From: Collinsella sp. | GTDB taxonomy: Bacteria; Actinomycetota; Coriobacteriia; Coriobacteriales; Coriobacteriaceae | Assembly: GCA_019419505.1 (NCBI GenBank) | Contig: DXZS01000020.1 | Coordinates: 62,001 to 126,000 of the forward strand | Length of the DNA: 64,000 nucleotides | Reading direction: 5' to 3' | Shown: piece after piece, positions 8,059 through 16,637 of the stretch | How positions within the stretch are numbered: the first letter of the stretch is position 1 | Layout: each line of letters starts with the position of its first letter | Translations under genes and position numbers: made by a program | The notes under the pieces: generated by a model | What the model was told of the DNA's origin: nothing | The model's input: only the letters and a program-made list of their open reading frames with translations | The model's database searches: none

Positions 8059-9240
8059 ATGAAAGATCTCGACAAATACCGGGGCTGCCTCGTTGGCGGG
8101 GCCGCAGGCGACGCGCTTGGATACGCCGTGGAATTCTGGGGCGAGAAGCATATCTTCTTCCGCTATGGCGAGCGCGGCATAACCGAGTACAAACTCGATA
8201 CCAAAGGCGTGGCGCGCTTCTCCGACGATACGCAGATGACCCTCTTTACAGCAAACGGCCTGCTTTTAGGTACCACGCGTGGGATGACACGCGGCATTAT
8301 GGGGCCGTATGAAAGCTATGTAGGCTATTGCTACGGAGACTGGTACCGCGCGCAGACCGAGAGGTATCCGCTCGACGAAGGGCGGAGTGACGTCTACCAC
8401 TACTCATGGCTCGTCGGCGTGCCTGAGCTCTTCGAGCAGCGCGCGCCGGGGAACACGTGCCTCTCCGCCTGCGCGGAGGGGTGCAAGGGGACGACCGAGT
8501 GTCCCGTCAACAGCAGCAAGGGCTGTGGCGGCGTGATGCGCGTGGCTCCGGCAGGGCTCTACCTCGACCCTGAAGATGGCGCCCACTGCAGCGGCTACGC
8601 CGACACCCTCCGGCTTGGCGCGGAGTGTGCTGCCCTCACGCACGGCCACGCGCTGGGCTGGCTGCCCGCCGGAGCGCTCGCGGTGATTGTGAGCATGCTG
8701 GCGCACAAGCCAGGTTGCGGTGTGCGCGAGGCCATCATGGGTGCGCTGGACGCACTCCCCAAAGCCTATCCGAATGCCAAACATGTGAAGGAACTGCAAG
8801 GCCTTCTTATGCATGCGCTGCGTCTCGCCGACTCCTCCAAGGGCGACCTCGACTGCATCCACGAGCTCGGCGAGGGATGGGTGGCCGAGGAGACGCTGGC
8901 CATCGCCGTATTCTGCGCGCTTCGGCACGAGCACGACTTCGAGGCGGGAATCGTTGCTGCCGTGAACCACAACGGTGACTCGGACTCCACCGGCGCGGTG
9001 TGCGGCAACATCCTCGGGGCGAGACTTGGCTTTAGCGAAATCCCCGCGAAGTACACCGAGCGCCTCGAGTTGCTGAACGTAATCGAGGGTTTCGCGGACG
9101 ATCTCTACCACGACTGCCAGATTGACGAATGCATAGGCTCAGCCGATGGCATCTGGGAACACAAGTACATTTATAACGACTACGCCGAGTGGGTCGTTAC
9201 CCAAAGATCGGAAGGATTGGATGAATCATCCCGAGTTTAA
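8059..9240 (+). CDS. ADP-ribosylglycohydrolase (DraG/ARH family)
   Basis: Removes ADP-ribose from proteins or nucleic acids, or hydrolyses related ADP-ribose metabolites. The fold motifs are clear: GCLVGGAAGDALGYAVE at residues 9-25, the metal ligands FSDDTQM at about 54-60, and HNGDSDSTGAVCGN near residue 303. A cysteine-rich insertion (about residues 133-155, with five Cys) precedes the conserved SKGCGGVMR and is unusual. AAGGGAG precedes the ATG, and the gap to the DUF262 gene is nine bases. The pairing suggests reversal or sensing of ADP-ribosylation within a defence locus; that is inference. No ADP-ribosyltransferase gene is adjacent. Confidence 0.9.
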   Translation: MKDLDKYRGCLVGGAAGDALGYAVEFWGEKHIFFRYGERGITEYKLDTKGVARFSDDTQMTLFTANGLLLGTTRGMTRGIMGPYESYVGYCYGDWYRAQTERYPLDEGRSDVYHYSWLVGVPELFEQRAPGNTCLSACAEGCKGTTECPVNSSKGCGGVMRVAPAGLYLDPEDGAHCSGYADTLRLGAECAALTHGHALGWLPAGALAVIVSMLAHKPGCGVREAIMGALDALPKAYPNAKHVKELQGLLMHALRLADSSKGDLDCIHELGEGWVAEETLAIAVFCALRHEHDFEAGIVAAVNHNGDSDSTGAVCGNILGARLGFSEIPAKYTERLELLNVIEGFADDLYHDCQIDECIGSADGIWEHKYIYNDYAEWVVTQRSEGLDESSRV

Positions 9241-9342
9241 TCAACTCCGCTTTAGCGTCGGCGGCCTCTTTCTGGGAAATGCCAAGGCTGAGGGGTTCCT
9301 TCTCATGCGCCGCTCTCGCCCTCCAGCAACAAGCACATCAGC

Positions 9343-9370
9343 CCCAACGCCACAAGGGCGATTGAGCAGG
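9343..9370. repeat. 28-bp direct repeat, right copy
   Basis: Matches 5617-5644 with one mismatch. The 100 bp upstream shows no gene. Its last two bases are the first two of the palindrome 9369-9521. Confidence 0.6.
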
Positions 9371-9521
9371 ACGGCTTGGGCGGGTCCCCGTACTTAGCTT
9401 CCAAAATCATTCCGCAGCGCGAAGGCCCCCGTTGCCAACGCTTCGTAGAAGCGAGGCAACGGGGGCCTTCATGCGCGAGGACGTTTTGGAAACTAAGTAC
9501 GGGGACCCGCCCAAGCCGTCC
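9369..9521. repeat. 153-bp long palindrome (MITE-like or REP-like)
   Basis: The terminal arms are 29 bp perfect (starting GGACGGCTTGGGCGGGTCCC) and continue eight more bases after one mismatch. The centre is a second strong hairpin (GAAGGCCCCCGTTGCC, 9421-9436, with its complement at 9455-9470), itself closed by CGCTTC/GAAGCG. Nothing is encoded. It lies between the ARH gene and the convergent aldolase gene and could also act as a terminator. Confidence 0.8.
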
Positions 9522-9545
9522 GGTGGGATCAGAGTACCCTTGCTG

Positions 9546-10403
9546 TTACTCTGCTTTGCCCACAGAGTTGAGGTTGGTCATGCGGATCTTAACCAGCTCG
9601 GTGATCTCACGCATGCCCTCCTTGGCCGGCTTCTTAGGATCGAAGCAGGCAGGGTTCTCGGCCATGTAGGCCATGAAGCCCTTGGTGTAGGCCTGACGCA
9701 GCTCGGTTGCGTAGTTAACCTTGCAGATGCCGTTCTTCACAGCCTCGGCAACCTGCTCATCGGGCACACCGGAGGTGCCGTGCAGGACCAGCGGCACGTC
9801 GACGGCGTCGCGGATGGCCTTGACCACGGACTGCTCGATGTGCGGGTCGCTCGTGTACACGCCGTGGCTGGTGCCAACGCCAATAGCGAGGGAGGTGCAG
9901 CCAGTGCGCTCGACGAACTCCTTGGCCTCGGCCGGATCGGTGTAGGGGCTCTCGCCCTCAACCGCGGGACCGTCGTCCTCCTTGCCGCCGACCTTGCCGA
10001 GCTCAGCCTCGACGGGCACGCCCATGGCGCGGCCGGCGTCGGCGACGGACTTGGTCAGGGCAATGTTGTCCTCGAAGGACTCGTGCGAGCCGTCGATCAT
10101 GACAGAGGTGTAGCCGGTGCGGAAAGCCTGCATGCAGCGGTCATAGCCATCGCCGTGATCGAGGTGCAGAGCGACGGGCACGGAAGCGCGCTCGGCGGCA
10201 GCCTTGACCATGCCGTAGAAGTAGTCCAGACCAGCGGTCTTGATGGTGCCCGGGGTGGTCTGCATGATGACGGGGGACTTGGTCTCCTCGGCAGCGGCCA
10301 GAACGGCCATAACAAACTCGAGGTTCTCGACGTTGAACGCGCCGACGGCGTAGTGGCCGGCCTGAGCGTCCTTGAGCATCTTTTCGGTGGTAACAAGTGC
10401 CAT
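9546..10403 (-). CDS. gatY: Class II tagatose/fructose-bisphosphate aldolase
   Basis: Cleaves tagatose-1,6-bisphosphate (or fructose-1,6-bisphosphate) to glyceraldehyde-3-phosphate and dihydroxyacetone phosphate. Zinc-binding LHLDHGD (about residues 79-85), the SVMIDGSH block, EAELG and VLHGTSG are class II features of the GatY/KbaY/FbaA group. Length 285 is normal. The ATG at 10403 has GGAG nine bases upstream; longer frames lack homology. Tagatose specificity is inferred from the nearby lacABC genes and the absence of a lacD. A DeoR regulator is transcribed divergently. The 153-bp palindrome follows the stop. Confidence 0.85.
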   Translation of the reverse strand: MALVTTEKMLKDAQAGHYAVGAFNVENLEFVMAVLAAAEETKSPVIMQTTPGTIKTAGLDYFYGMVKAAAERASVPVALHLDHGDGYDRCMQAFRTGYTSVMIDGSHESFEDNIALTKSVADAGRAMGVPVEAELGKVGGKEDDGPAVEGESPYTDPAEAKEFVERTGCTSLAIGVGTSHGVYTSDPHIEQSVVKAIRDAVDVPLVLHGTSGVPDEQVAEAVKNGICKVNYATELRQAYTKGFMAYMAENPACFDPKKPAKEGMREITELVKIRMTNLNSVGKAE

Positions 10404-10738
10404 GAGCGTTTGCTCCTCTCCCTCGCCCGCATCTGGACATCGGGCGTACGTGTCCGCAAGGCGTTTTACCTTGCGTTTTGCTTCGCTCATTGTATGAAAT
10501 TCAGCGGCTCTGCATGTACGAGATATTGAGCCCATGCAGGTCAATACAGTCGTTTTTGAAAAGTAAACGGAAGGAATTGGAGCTGAGTGGGCGTGTTCGA
10601 TATTGAATTTTGGGCGTTAAACGTCTTTCTTTTATAGAAAAAGTAAGTAATCGAAAGGCGTTTTCTTACTTAAAAAGAAAATGAACGAAAATAGACTCAA
10701 CACAATTCCTGCAAATTTCAGACGATGATGGAGCGAAT
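10404..10738. promoter_or_regulatory. Divergent aldolase/DeoR promoter region
   Basis: 335 bp without a gene. It becomes AT-rich toward the regulator and contains a dyad AAGTAAG (10641-10647) / CTTACTT (10665-10671), plus GAACGAAAATAG at about 10684, similar to DeoR-family half-sites. These are candidate operators for the divergently encoded repressor. Confidence 0.4.
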
Positions 10739-11542
10739 ATGGCCCATGCAACAACCCGAGCTTTCGCCGATGAGCGTCGTGCCGCCATTATGGAAATGCT
10801 CGAACATAACGCCTCGGTGCAAGTGGCAGAAATCGCCCAGACCTTTGGTGTGTCCTCCGTTACCGCCCGTGCCGACCTAGACGCGCTCGCCGAATCCGGC
10901 AAGCTGCGTCGCACGCATGGTGGCGCTGTGTCGCTCCAGAAGCGACTGACCGTATCCACCCAGGATCGCCGCATCAACGTCAATGTTGCCGCCAAGCAGG
11001 CCATCGCGCAAAGCGCCATCGGGCTCGTCAATGACGGCGACACGCTGCTCGTCGACTCGGGCACCACGGCGCTCGAGTTCGTTCGGCTCCTCGATCAACG
11101 CAACGGCATCACCGTTATCACGGCCGACATTACCATTGCCGATTACATCGACGAGAGCATGCCCTCGGTCGATGTCGTCATGCTGGGCGGGGCACTGCGC
11201 AAAGGTCATCGCTATCTGTACGGCCCGCTTACCATGCAGGCGCTCCAAATGGTCCATGCCGATCTTGCCGTCATGTGCCCCGGCGCTTTTGTTCCCGGCT
11301 GCGGCTTTACGACCGACTTTCCGCAGATGGCCGAAACCAAAGCGGCTATGGTCGGTGCCGCCCGTCAAAACGTCGCCCTCATGGATGCCAGCAAGGTCAA
11401 CGGACGCGGCATGTACCGTTTTGCCGAGCTTGCCGACGTCAACACCATCGTGATGGACCGTGATCCCGACGATGCCGTCGCCACCTCAATCGCCGAGACC
11501 GTCGACGACGCCCGCCCAAATCTCGTCATCGCCGGCGCTTAA
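10739..11542 (+). CDS. DeoR/GlpR-family transcriptional regulator
   Basis: An N-terminal DeoR winged HTH (residues about 12-65: ERRAAIMEMLEHNASVQVAE ... VSSVTARADLDAL) is followed by the sugar-phosphate-sensing DeoRC domain with DGDTLLVDSGTTALEF and VMLGG motifs. These proteins repress sugar genes until a phosphorylated sugar binds. GGAGCGAAT precedes the ATG. It is divergent from the aldolase gene and probably controls it. The effector is unknown; tagatose- or fructose-phosphate would suit. Confidence 0.88.
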   Translation: MAHATTRAFADERRAAIMEMLEHNASVQVAEIAQTFGVSSVTARADLDALAESGKLRRTHGGAVSLQKRLTVSTQDRRINVNVAAKQAIAQSAIGLVNDGDTLLVDSGTTALEFVRLLDQRNGITVITADITIADYIDESMPSVDVVMLGGALRKGHRYLYGPLTMQALQMVHADLAVMCPGAFVPGCGFTTDFPQMAETKAAMVGAARQNVALMDASKVNGRGMYRFAELADVNTIVMDRDPDDAVATSIAETVDDARPNLVIAGA

Positions 11543-11545
11543 ACA

Positions 11546-11586
11546 AAAACCACCACAAAGGTGCCTGTCCCCTTTGTGGTGGTTTT
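11546..11586. terminator. Bidirectional terminator between convergent genes
   Basis: A perfect 16-bp stem AAAACCACCACAAAGG / CCTTTGTGGTGGTTTT with loop TGCCTGTCC; A- and T-tracts end the two sides. Confidence 0.85.
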
Positions 11587-11608
11587 CGCATCAAAAGCTA
11601 ACAAATCG

Positions 11609-12769
11609 CTACTTGGAAAGCTCGTCGGCGAGGGCTTCGATCTGAGCGCGCGAGGTGTCGTTGAGCGAACCCAGGACGGTCACTTTGTTCTGCGTCAGGG
11701 TGATGTCCTTCATGCCCTCGAGCTCCTTGGTCATAACCTTAGCGGCGGCAGGTGCCCAGGAGCCGGCCTCGACGAGTGCCACCGTACGGTTCTGATAGGC
11801 GTGCTCGGCAAGCGTGTGGATAAAGGTGCTCATGAACGGGAAGATCTCGCCCTGATAGGTGATGGAAGCGAGCACCAGACGGTCGTAGCGGAACGCATCC
11901 TCAACGGCCTCGGCCATGTCGTCGCGAGCCAGGTCAAAGACGGAGACCTTCTGACCGCGAGCCTCAAGCGCGGATGCGAGCTCCTCAACGGCAGCCTTCA
12001 GATGGCCGTACACGCTCGCATAGGCAATCGTGATGCCCTCGTCCTCGGGCTGATAGCTCGACCAGGTGTTGTAGGTGTCGAGGTAGTAGCCCAGGTTCTC
12101 GGTCAGCACGGGGCCATGAAGCGGGCAGATGATCTGGATGTCCAGATCGGCGGCCTTCTTAAGCACGGCCTGCACGAACTTGCCGAACTTACCGACGATG
12201 CCAAAGTAGTAGCGGCGAGCCTCGCAGGCCCAACCTTCCGGATCTTCGATGTCGTTGGCGCCAAACTTACCAAAGCCGTCGGCACTAAAGAGCACCTTGT
12301 CGGTGGCCTCGTAAGAGAACAGCACCTCGGGCCAGTGCACGTTGGGAGCGCCGACAAACGTTAGGCTATGACTGCCCAGATCGAGCACGTCGCCCTCTTT
12401 GACGACCATCTTACGCTCGGGGAAGTCGGTGCCAAAGTAGTTGACCATCATGCGGAAAGCGCCCATGCTGGCCACAATCTGCGCTTGGGGATAGCGCTCC
12501 ATAAAGGCGGCGATGCCAGCAGAGTGATCGGGCTCCATATGGTGAATGACCAGGTAGTCGGGCGTGCGGCCGTTGAGCACGGTCTCGAGGTTGCCGAGCC
12601 ACTCGTCGACAAATCCGCCATCGACCGAATCGGCGACAGCGATCTTCTCGCCCAAGATAACGTAGCTGTTGTATGCCATACCGTTCTCGGACACATCGTA
12701 CTGGCCCTCGAACAGGTCGATGTCATGATCGTCAACGCCAATGTAGCGGATATCCTTGGTGATCTCCAT
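11609..12769 (-). CDS. A-type flavoprotein (flavodiiron, FprA family)
   Basis: Reduces O2 or NO to protect anaerobes from oxidative or nitrosative stress. The metallo-beta-lactamase domain has the diiron motif HHMEPDHSAG (about residues 76-85). Further ligands follow: a histidine in a VGAPNVHWPE block, ADGFG, and PLHGP. A flavodoxin domain follows (about 253-385, YASVYGHLKAAVE), and there is no rubredoxin tail. The ATG at 12769 has GGAGG nine bases upstream; the longer frame has no homology. It is monocistronic, between convergent DeoR and the LacI-type gene. Confidence 0.92.
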   Translation of the reverse strand: MEITKDIRYIGVDDHDIDLFEGQYDVSENGMAYNSYVILGEKIAVADSVDGGFVDEWLGNLETVLNGRTPDYLVIHHMEPDHSAGIAAFMERYPQAQIVASMGAFRMMVNYFGTDFPERKMVVKEGDVLDLGSHSLTFVGAPNVHWPEVLFSYEATDKVLFSADGFGKFGANDIEDPEGWACEARRYYFGIVGKFGKFVQAVLKKAADLDIQIICPLHGPVLTENLGYYLDTYNTWSSYQPEDEGITIAYASVYGHLKAAVEELASALEARGQKVSVFDLARDDMAEAVEDAFRYDRLVLASITYQGEIFPFMSTFIHTLAEHAYQNRTVALVEAGSWAPAAAKVMTKELEGMKDITLTQNKVTVLGSLNDTSRAQIEALADELSK

Positions 12770-12898
12770 CAGGCAAAGCCTCCTAGATAGACAAATGAAC
12801 CCGTCTATCATAGCACTCGCCTTCATAGTCACGGCTATCTGCCGGCATCCTTACCGATTGTTATTGATATGCAACGCCGAGCCGTTGACCTGCGAAAA

Positions 12899-13930
12899 CT
12901 ATGCGCGCGGCACTGCCGTGGTGTGTCGAATGATGAGTTGTCCGGGAATACGAATGGCAACAGTTTTGCCCGCCGCACCCGCCTCGGGGACCGCATGCTC
13001 GAATACCTCGCGTCCGCGCTGATGTAGATCGAACCGCACGGTCGTAAGCTCGTTGTGTGCGACAAAATCATCGAGCGAATCGTCGACGCCCACCACGCTC
13101 ACGTCCTCGGGCACGCGCAGGCCGCTATCGCGCAGCGCGGCGATGGCCCCGTTTGCCATCTGATCGTTTGCCGCATAGATCGCCGTCATGGTGCGATCGT
13201 GCTCGGCCAGGTACCTGCCGGCCTCGTAACCGCTGTTAGCAGACCAGTCGCCCTCGAGCGGTTCTGCCGGCGCGATGTGTTTACGCTCGAGCGCATCCTG
13301 CCAACCGGCGCGACGAAATTGCTCGTCGACCGAGAAGGACGGGCCGCCAATATAGCGAATCTGCTCGTGCCCCAGCTCAAACAGATGGTCCATAAGCAAC
13401 AGCGAGCAGCCGTAATGGTCGGAATCGACTGTGGTCACGCGCGGATGCGCATACATGGTAACGATGACCGTGCCAATGCCCGGCAGTGGATCAAACGTCT
13501 CAAAATCGGGCGCCATGCGGCTCATGCCGATGATGATGCCATCCACCGGCAATGCGGCCATACGACGCGTTGCCTCGGCAAGCGAGAATTCCTCGGTCTT
13601 GGACATCTCGACCAGCGTGATGGCGCAGCCGCGCTCGCGGGCCGCGCTGGCAATGCCGTCGATCATCGTAAGGTTGCCAAACTTGGTGACATCGTTGATG
13701 CAAAGGCCGACCGAATGGTAACGGCCGTCACGCAGCGAACGGCCGGCATAGCTCGGACGGAAACCGAGCTCCTGCATGGCTGCCTGCACGCGCTGACGCG
13801 TCTGCTCGTTCACGTTGGGCAATCCGTTGGCAACGCGCGAAACCGTCTGCTGCGAAACACCGGCAGCGCGGGCAACGTCGGCCATGGAAACCGGACGCGA
13901 ACCCGTGTCGTTGGAAGGGCGCCTTGCCAT
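12899..13930 (-). CDS. LacI/GalR-family regulator of the galactose genes
   Basis: The N-terminal LacI HTH (MADVARAAGVSQQTVSRVAN, about residues 16-35) is followed by a hinge and a periplasmic-binding-protein-like effector domain (Peripla_BP_3-like, about 65-340) with ANDQMANGAIAALRD and VVGVDD. AAGGTGA lies just before the ATG; a GTG three codons earlier is an alternative. It is divergent from galM. Three nearly identical operators TGTTAACGTACTCA lie before this gene, before galM and before galK, so it most likely represses galM and galKT and itself. The inducer is probably galactose or a derivative (inference). Confidence 0.9.
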   Translation of the reverse strand: MARRPSNDTGSRPVSMADVARAAGVSQQTVSRVANGLPNVNEQTRQRVQAAMQELGFRPSYAGRSLRDGRYHSVGLCINDVTKFGNLTMIDGIASAARERGCAITLVEMSKTEEFSLAEATRRMAALPVDGIIIGMSRMAPDFETFDPLPGIGTVIVTMYAHPRVTTVDSDHYGCSLLLMDHLFELGHEQIRYIGGPSFSVDEQFRRAGWQDALERKHIAPAEPLEGDWSANSGYEAGRYLAEHDRTMTAIYAANDQMANGAIAALRDSGLRVPEDVSVVGVDDSLDDFVAHNELTTVRFDLHQRGREVFEHAVPEAGAAGKTVAIRIPGQLIIRHTTAVPRA

Positions 13931-14015
13931 AAAGATCACCTTCGCTCCTGTAGGAAGCCTAAATACCCCATGCGAAATTGCAGATCACACAGGAGGCTTT
14001 GTTGTCTATCGATAA

Positions 14016-14029
14016 TGTTAACGTACTCT
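14016..14029. promoter_or_regulatory. LacI-type operator, copy 1
   Basis: TGTTAACGTACTCT, with TG...CT ends in place of TG...CA, in the leader of the LacI-type regulator gene. It is the least conserved of three copies (see 14138 and 15373). Confidence 0.6.
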
Positions 14030-14137
14030 ACTATACCTATCAGCAGTTATGCAGCGCCCTCAACACCACCTGAATACCGTTCACGGCTTATTTTCGACCG
14101 ATTGCAGGAAAGCGAAGAAGTCAGTGGTTCCAGGCTA

Positions 14138-14151
14138 TGAGTACGTTAACA
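14138..14151. promoter_or_regulatory. LacI-type operator, copy 2 (galM)
   Basis: TGAGTACGTTAACA is the exact complement of the consensus TGTTAACGTACTCA. It lies 79 bases before the galM start. Confidence 0.7.
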
Positions 14152-14230
14152 TATGACGTAAGCACACCGATACCATGATGGCCTGCGCTCCGGGCGCTCA
14201 GGCCATGGCGTCGTATTCGAAAGGACGCTC

Positions 14231-15307
14231 ATGATTACCACAACTCCGTTCGGCACCGCCCCCAGCGGCTCGCCGGTTACGGTCTATAACCTTGTTTGCG
14301 CAGGTGCCCGCGTGCGCGTCATGGACTATGGCGCGACCATCCTTGGCATCGAGGTTCCCGATGCCTCAGGCGATGTTGCCGACATCGCGCTCGGCTTCGA
14401 TGCCCTCGATGGCTACTTCGACAATCCGGCGTGCTACGGCGGAACTATTGGCCCTTCGGCCAACCGAACGGATAAAGGCCAAATCGAGATTGCCGGCACG
14501 GTCTATCAGATGGCATGCAACGATGGTCCTGACAAAGCCAATAATCTGCACACCGACCTTGAGCATGGCCTTCATAAGCGCGTGTGGAACGCCACAGTCG
14601 ACGAGATTACCAACACGGTGAGTTTTACATGCAAGTTGGCCGACGGCGAACTGGGCCTCCCGGGCAACCGCACCTTTACCGTTGCCTATGTCCTGCAGGC
14701 GGGGCCAACGGGTGCCGCAGAGCTCACCTGCACGCAAAGCTGCGTTACCGATGCCGACACCTTCGTCAACATGACCAACCACACGTACTTCAACCTTGCG
14801 GGGCACGATGCCGGCACGGTTCTGGACCAGGTCGTGACTATCGACGCCGAGGCTTTCCTCTCCCAGCGCCAGGACAACGTCTCTTCTGGCGAGGTTCGCC
14901 CCGTGGCCGGCACGCCATTCGATTTCCGCGCACCCAAGGCGCTCGGCCGTGACATCGATGCGAACGACGAGCAGCTCAAGATTGCACGGGGCTTTGACCA
15001 TTGTTTCTGCCTGGATGGCTTCGCCCCCGACGCCGACCCGCGCCACGCACTGCACTTGCAAGATCCAAACTCGCGCCGCACGCTCGACATCTTCGTAACC
15101 GCACCGGGCGCACATCTGTATACCGGCAACTGGCTCAGCGATATCGACGCCAAAGACGGCTGCAGCTACGGTCCTCGCGACGGCGTCGCATTTGAGCCCG
15201 AGTTTTGGCCTGACAACAACCATCACACAGATTGGGCGCATCCCGTCTGCACACCTGACCACCCGTTTAGCTCGACGATCGTCTACCGATTCTCGACCGT
15301 TTGTTAA
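14231..15307 (+). CDS. galM: Aldose 1-epimerase (galactose mutarotase)
   Basis: Interconverts beta- and alpha-galactose, feeding GalK. GalM-family features are visible: MDYGATIL near the start, GPSANR, LHTDLEHGLHKRVW (catalytic-type His), MTNHTYFNLAG and a late ARGFDHCFCLDG. AAAGGACGCTC precedes the ATG. The gene is 358 residues, of normal length. An operator lies upstream and galK begins 124 bp later behind its own operator. A second, related galM lies at 28841-29893. Confidence 0.92.
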   Translation: MITTTPFGTAPSGSPVTVYNLVCAGARVRVMDYGATILGIEVPDASGDVADIALGFDALDGYFDNPACYGGTIGPSANRTDKGQIEIAGTVYQMACNDGPDKANNLHTDLEHGLHKRVWNATVDEITNTVSFTCKLADGELGLPGNRTFTVAYVLQAGPTGAAELTCTQSCVTDADTFVNMTNHTYFNLAGHDAGTVLDQVVTIDAEAFLSQRQDNVSSGEVRPVAGTPFDFRAPKALGRDIDANDEQLKIARGFDHCFCLDGFAPDADPRHALHLQDPNSRRTLDIFVTAPGAHLYTGNWLSDIDAKDGCSYGPRDGVAFEPEFWPDNNHHTDWAHPVCTPDHPFSSTIVYRFSTVC

Positions 15308-15372
15308 CCCACCCTCGTCGAGGTGCGAGGGAGCAGCGTTATGACTCCCGCTTACTCCCTTGCACCTTGATA

Positions 15373-15386
15373 TGTTTACGTACTCA
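15373..15386. promoter_or_regulatory. LacI-type operator, copy 3 (galK)
   Basis: TGTTTACGTACTCA, one base different from the copy before galM, 46 bases before the galK start. It implies a separate promoter for galKT. Confidence 0.65.
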
Positions 15387-15431
15387 TAAGCAAAGCCCGA
15401 TAACTCGGGATAACCAAGAAAGGAAGACACC

Positions 15432-16637
15432 ATGACCGCCCCCGACGATAAAATGCTCGCCACGCTCACCAAGCTGTTTGAGGAGGAGTTTGGCCCCATC
15501 GGCGATCGCCAGGTGCTCTATGTGCATGCGCCCGGCCGCTCCGAGATCAGCGGCAACCACACCGACCACGAGGGCGGCCACGTTATCGCCGGCTCGCTCG
15601 ATGTCGCCGTTGACGGCATCGCCGTGGCAACCGATTCCAACAAGGTCCGCGTTGCCGACGAGGGCTACCCCACGTTTGAGATTACCCTCGACACGCTGAA
15701 TGTTCAGGAGTCCGAGAAGGGCACGTCCGCAAGCCTCGTGCGCGGTATGGCCCACGAGGTCGCAGCGCTTGGTGTTGAGCCCCAGGGCTTCGACTTCGCC
15801 TTCACCTGCTCCGTCCCCTCGGGTGGCGGCCTTTCCAGCTCTGCCGCCGTCGAGGCCGCGTACGGTCGTGCCATGGAGGCACTCTGGGGCGCGCCCGCCA
15901 TTGAGCCCGTCACGCTCGCCCAGATGAGTCAGCGCACCGAGAACAACTACTACGGCAAGCCCTGCGGTCTGATGGACCAGGCCGCTGTGTGCCTGGGCGG
16001 CCTTGCCTACATGGACTTTGAGGACCAGGCCCAGCCTAAGACCCAAAAGCTCGAGCTCAACTTTGAGGATCACGGTTATGCGCTTGTGCTCGTTAAGGTT
16101 GGCGCCGACCATGTGGCAGCTACCGACGACTACGCCGCCGTTCCGCGCGAGATGCAGGACGTCGCCGCCGAGTTTGGCAAGGCACGCCTGTGCGAGGTCG
16201 ACGTTGCCGACTTTGACGCTAAACTCCCCGAGCTGCGCGCCAAGCTGGGCGACCGCGCCTGCCTGCGCGCCGTTCACTACTGGTACGAGAACGGCCTGGT
16301 CGACAAGCGCTGGGCAGCGCTCAACGCCGGCGACATTGACCAGTTCCTGGTCCTGACGCGCGAGTCCGGCGCCAGCTCTGCCATGTACCTGCAGAATGTT
16401 GTTGCCAAGCTGGGTTCCGAGCAGCCTTCCATGTATGCCCTGGCGCTGGCCGAGCACGTGCTCGACGGCCGCGGCGCCGTCCGTATCCACGGTGGCGGCT
16501 TTGGTGGCACCATCCAGGCCTTCGTGCCGCTCGATCTGGTCGACACCTTCATTGCCAAGATGAACGGCTGGCTGGGCGAGGGCTCTGCCCGTCACTACGC
16601 CATCTCTGACAAGGGGGCTTACGCGGCATGGCTGTAA
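15432..16637 (+). CDS. galK: Galactokinase
   Basis: Phosphorylates alpha-D-galactose to galactose-1-phosphate with ATP (Leloir pathway, cytoplasm). GHMP-kinase signatures are present: PGRSEISGNHTDHEGG (about residues 36-51, galactose binding), the ATP loop VPSGGGLSSSAA (about 134-145), and a C-terminal RIHGGGFGGTIQAF. AAAGGAAGACACC precedes the ATG. It overlaps galT by 10 bases and is translationally coupled to it. Confidence 0.95.
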   Translation: MTAPDDKMLATLTKLFEEEFGPIGDRQVLYVHAPGRSEISGNHTDHEGGHVIAGSLDVAVDGIAVATDSNKVRVADEGYPTFEITLDTLNVQESEKGTSASLVRGMAHEVAALGVEPQGFDFAFTCSVPSGGGLSSSAAVEAAYGRAMEALWGAPAIEPVTLAQMSQRTENNYYGKPCGLMDQAAVCLGGLAYMDFEDQAQPKTQKLELNFEDHGYALVLVKVGADHVAATDDYAAVPREMQDVAAEFGKARLCEVDVADFDAKLPELRAKLGDRACLRAVHYWYENGLVDKRWAALNAGDIDQFLVLTRESGASSAMYLQNVVAKLGSEQPSMYALALAEHVLDGRGAVRIHGGGFGGTIQAFVPLDLVDTFIAKMNGWLGEGSARHYAISDKGAYAAWL

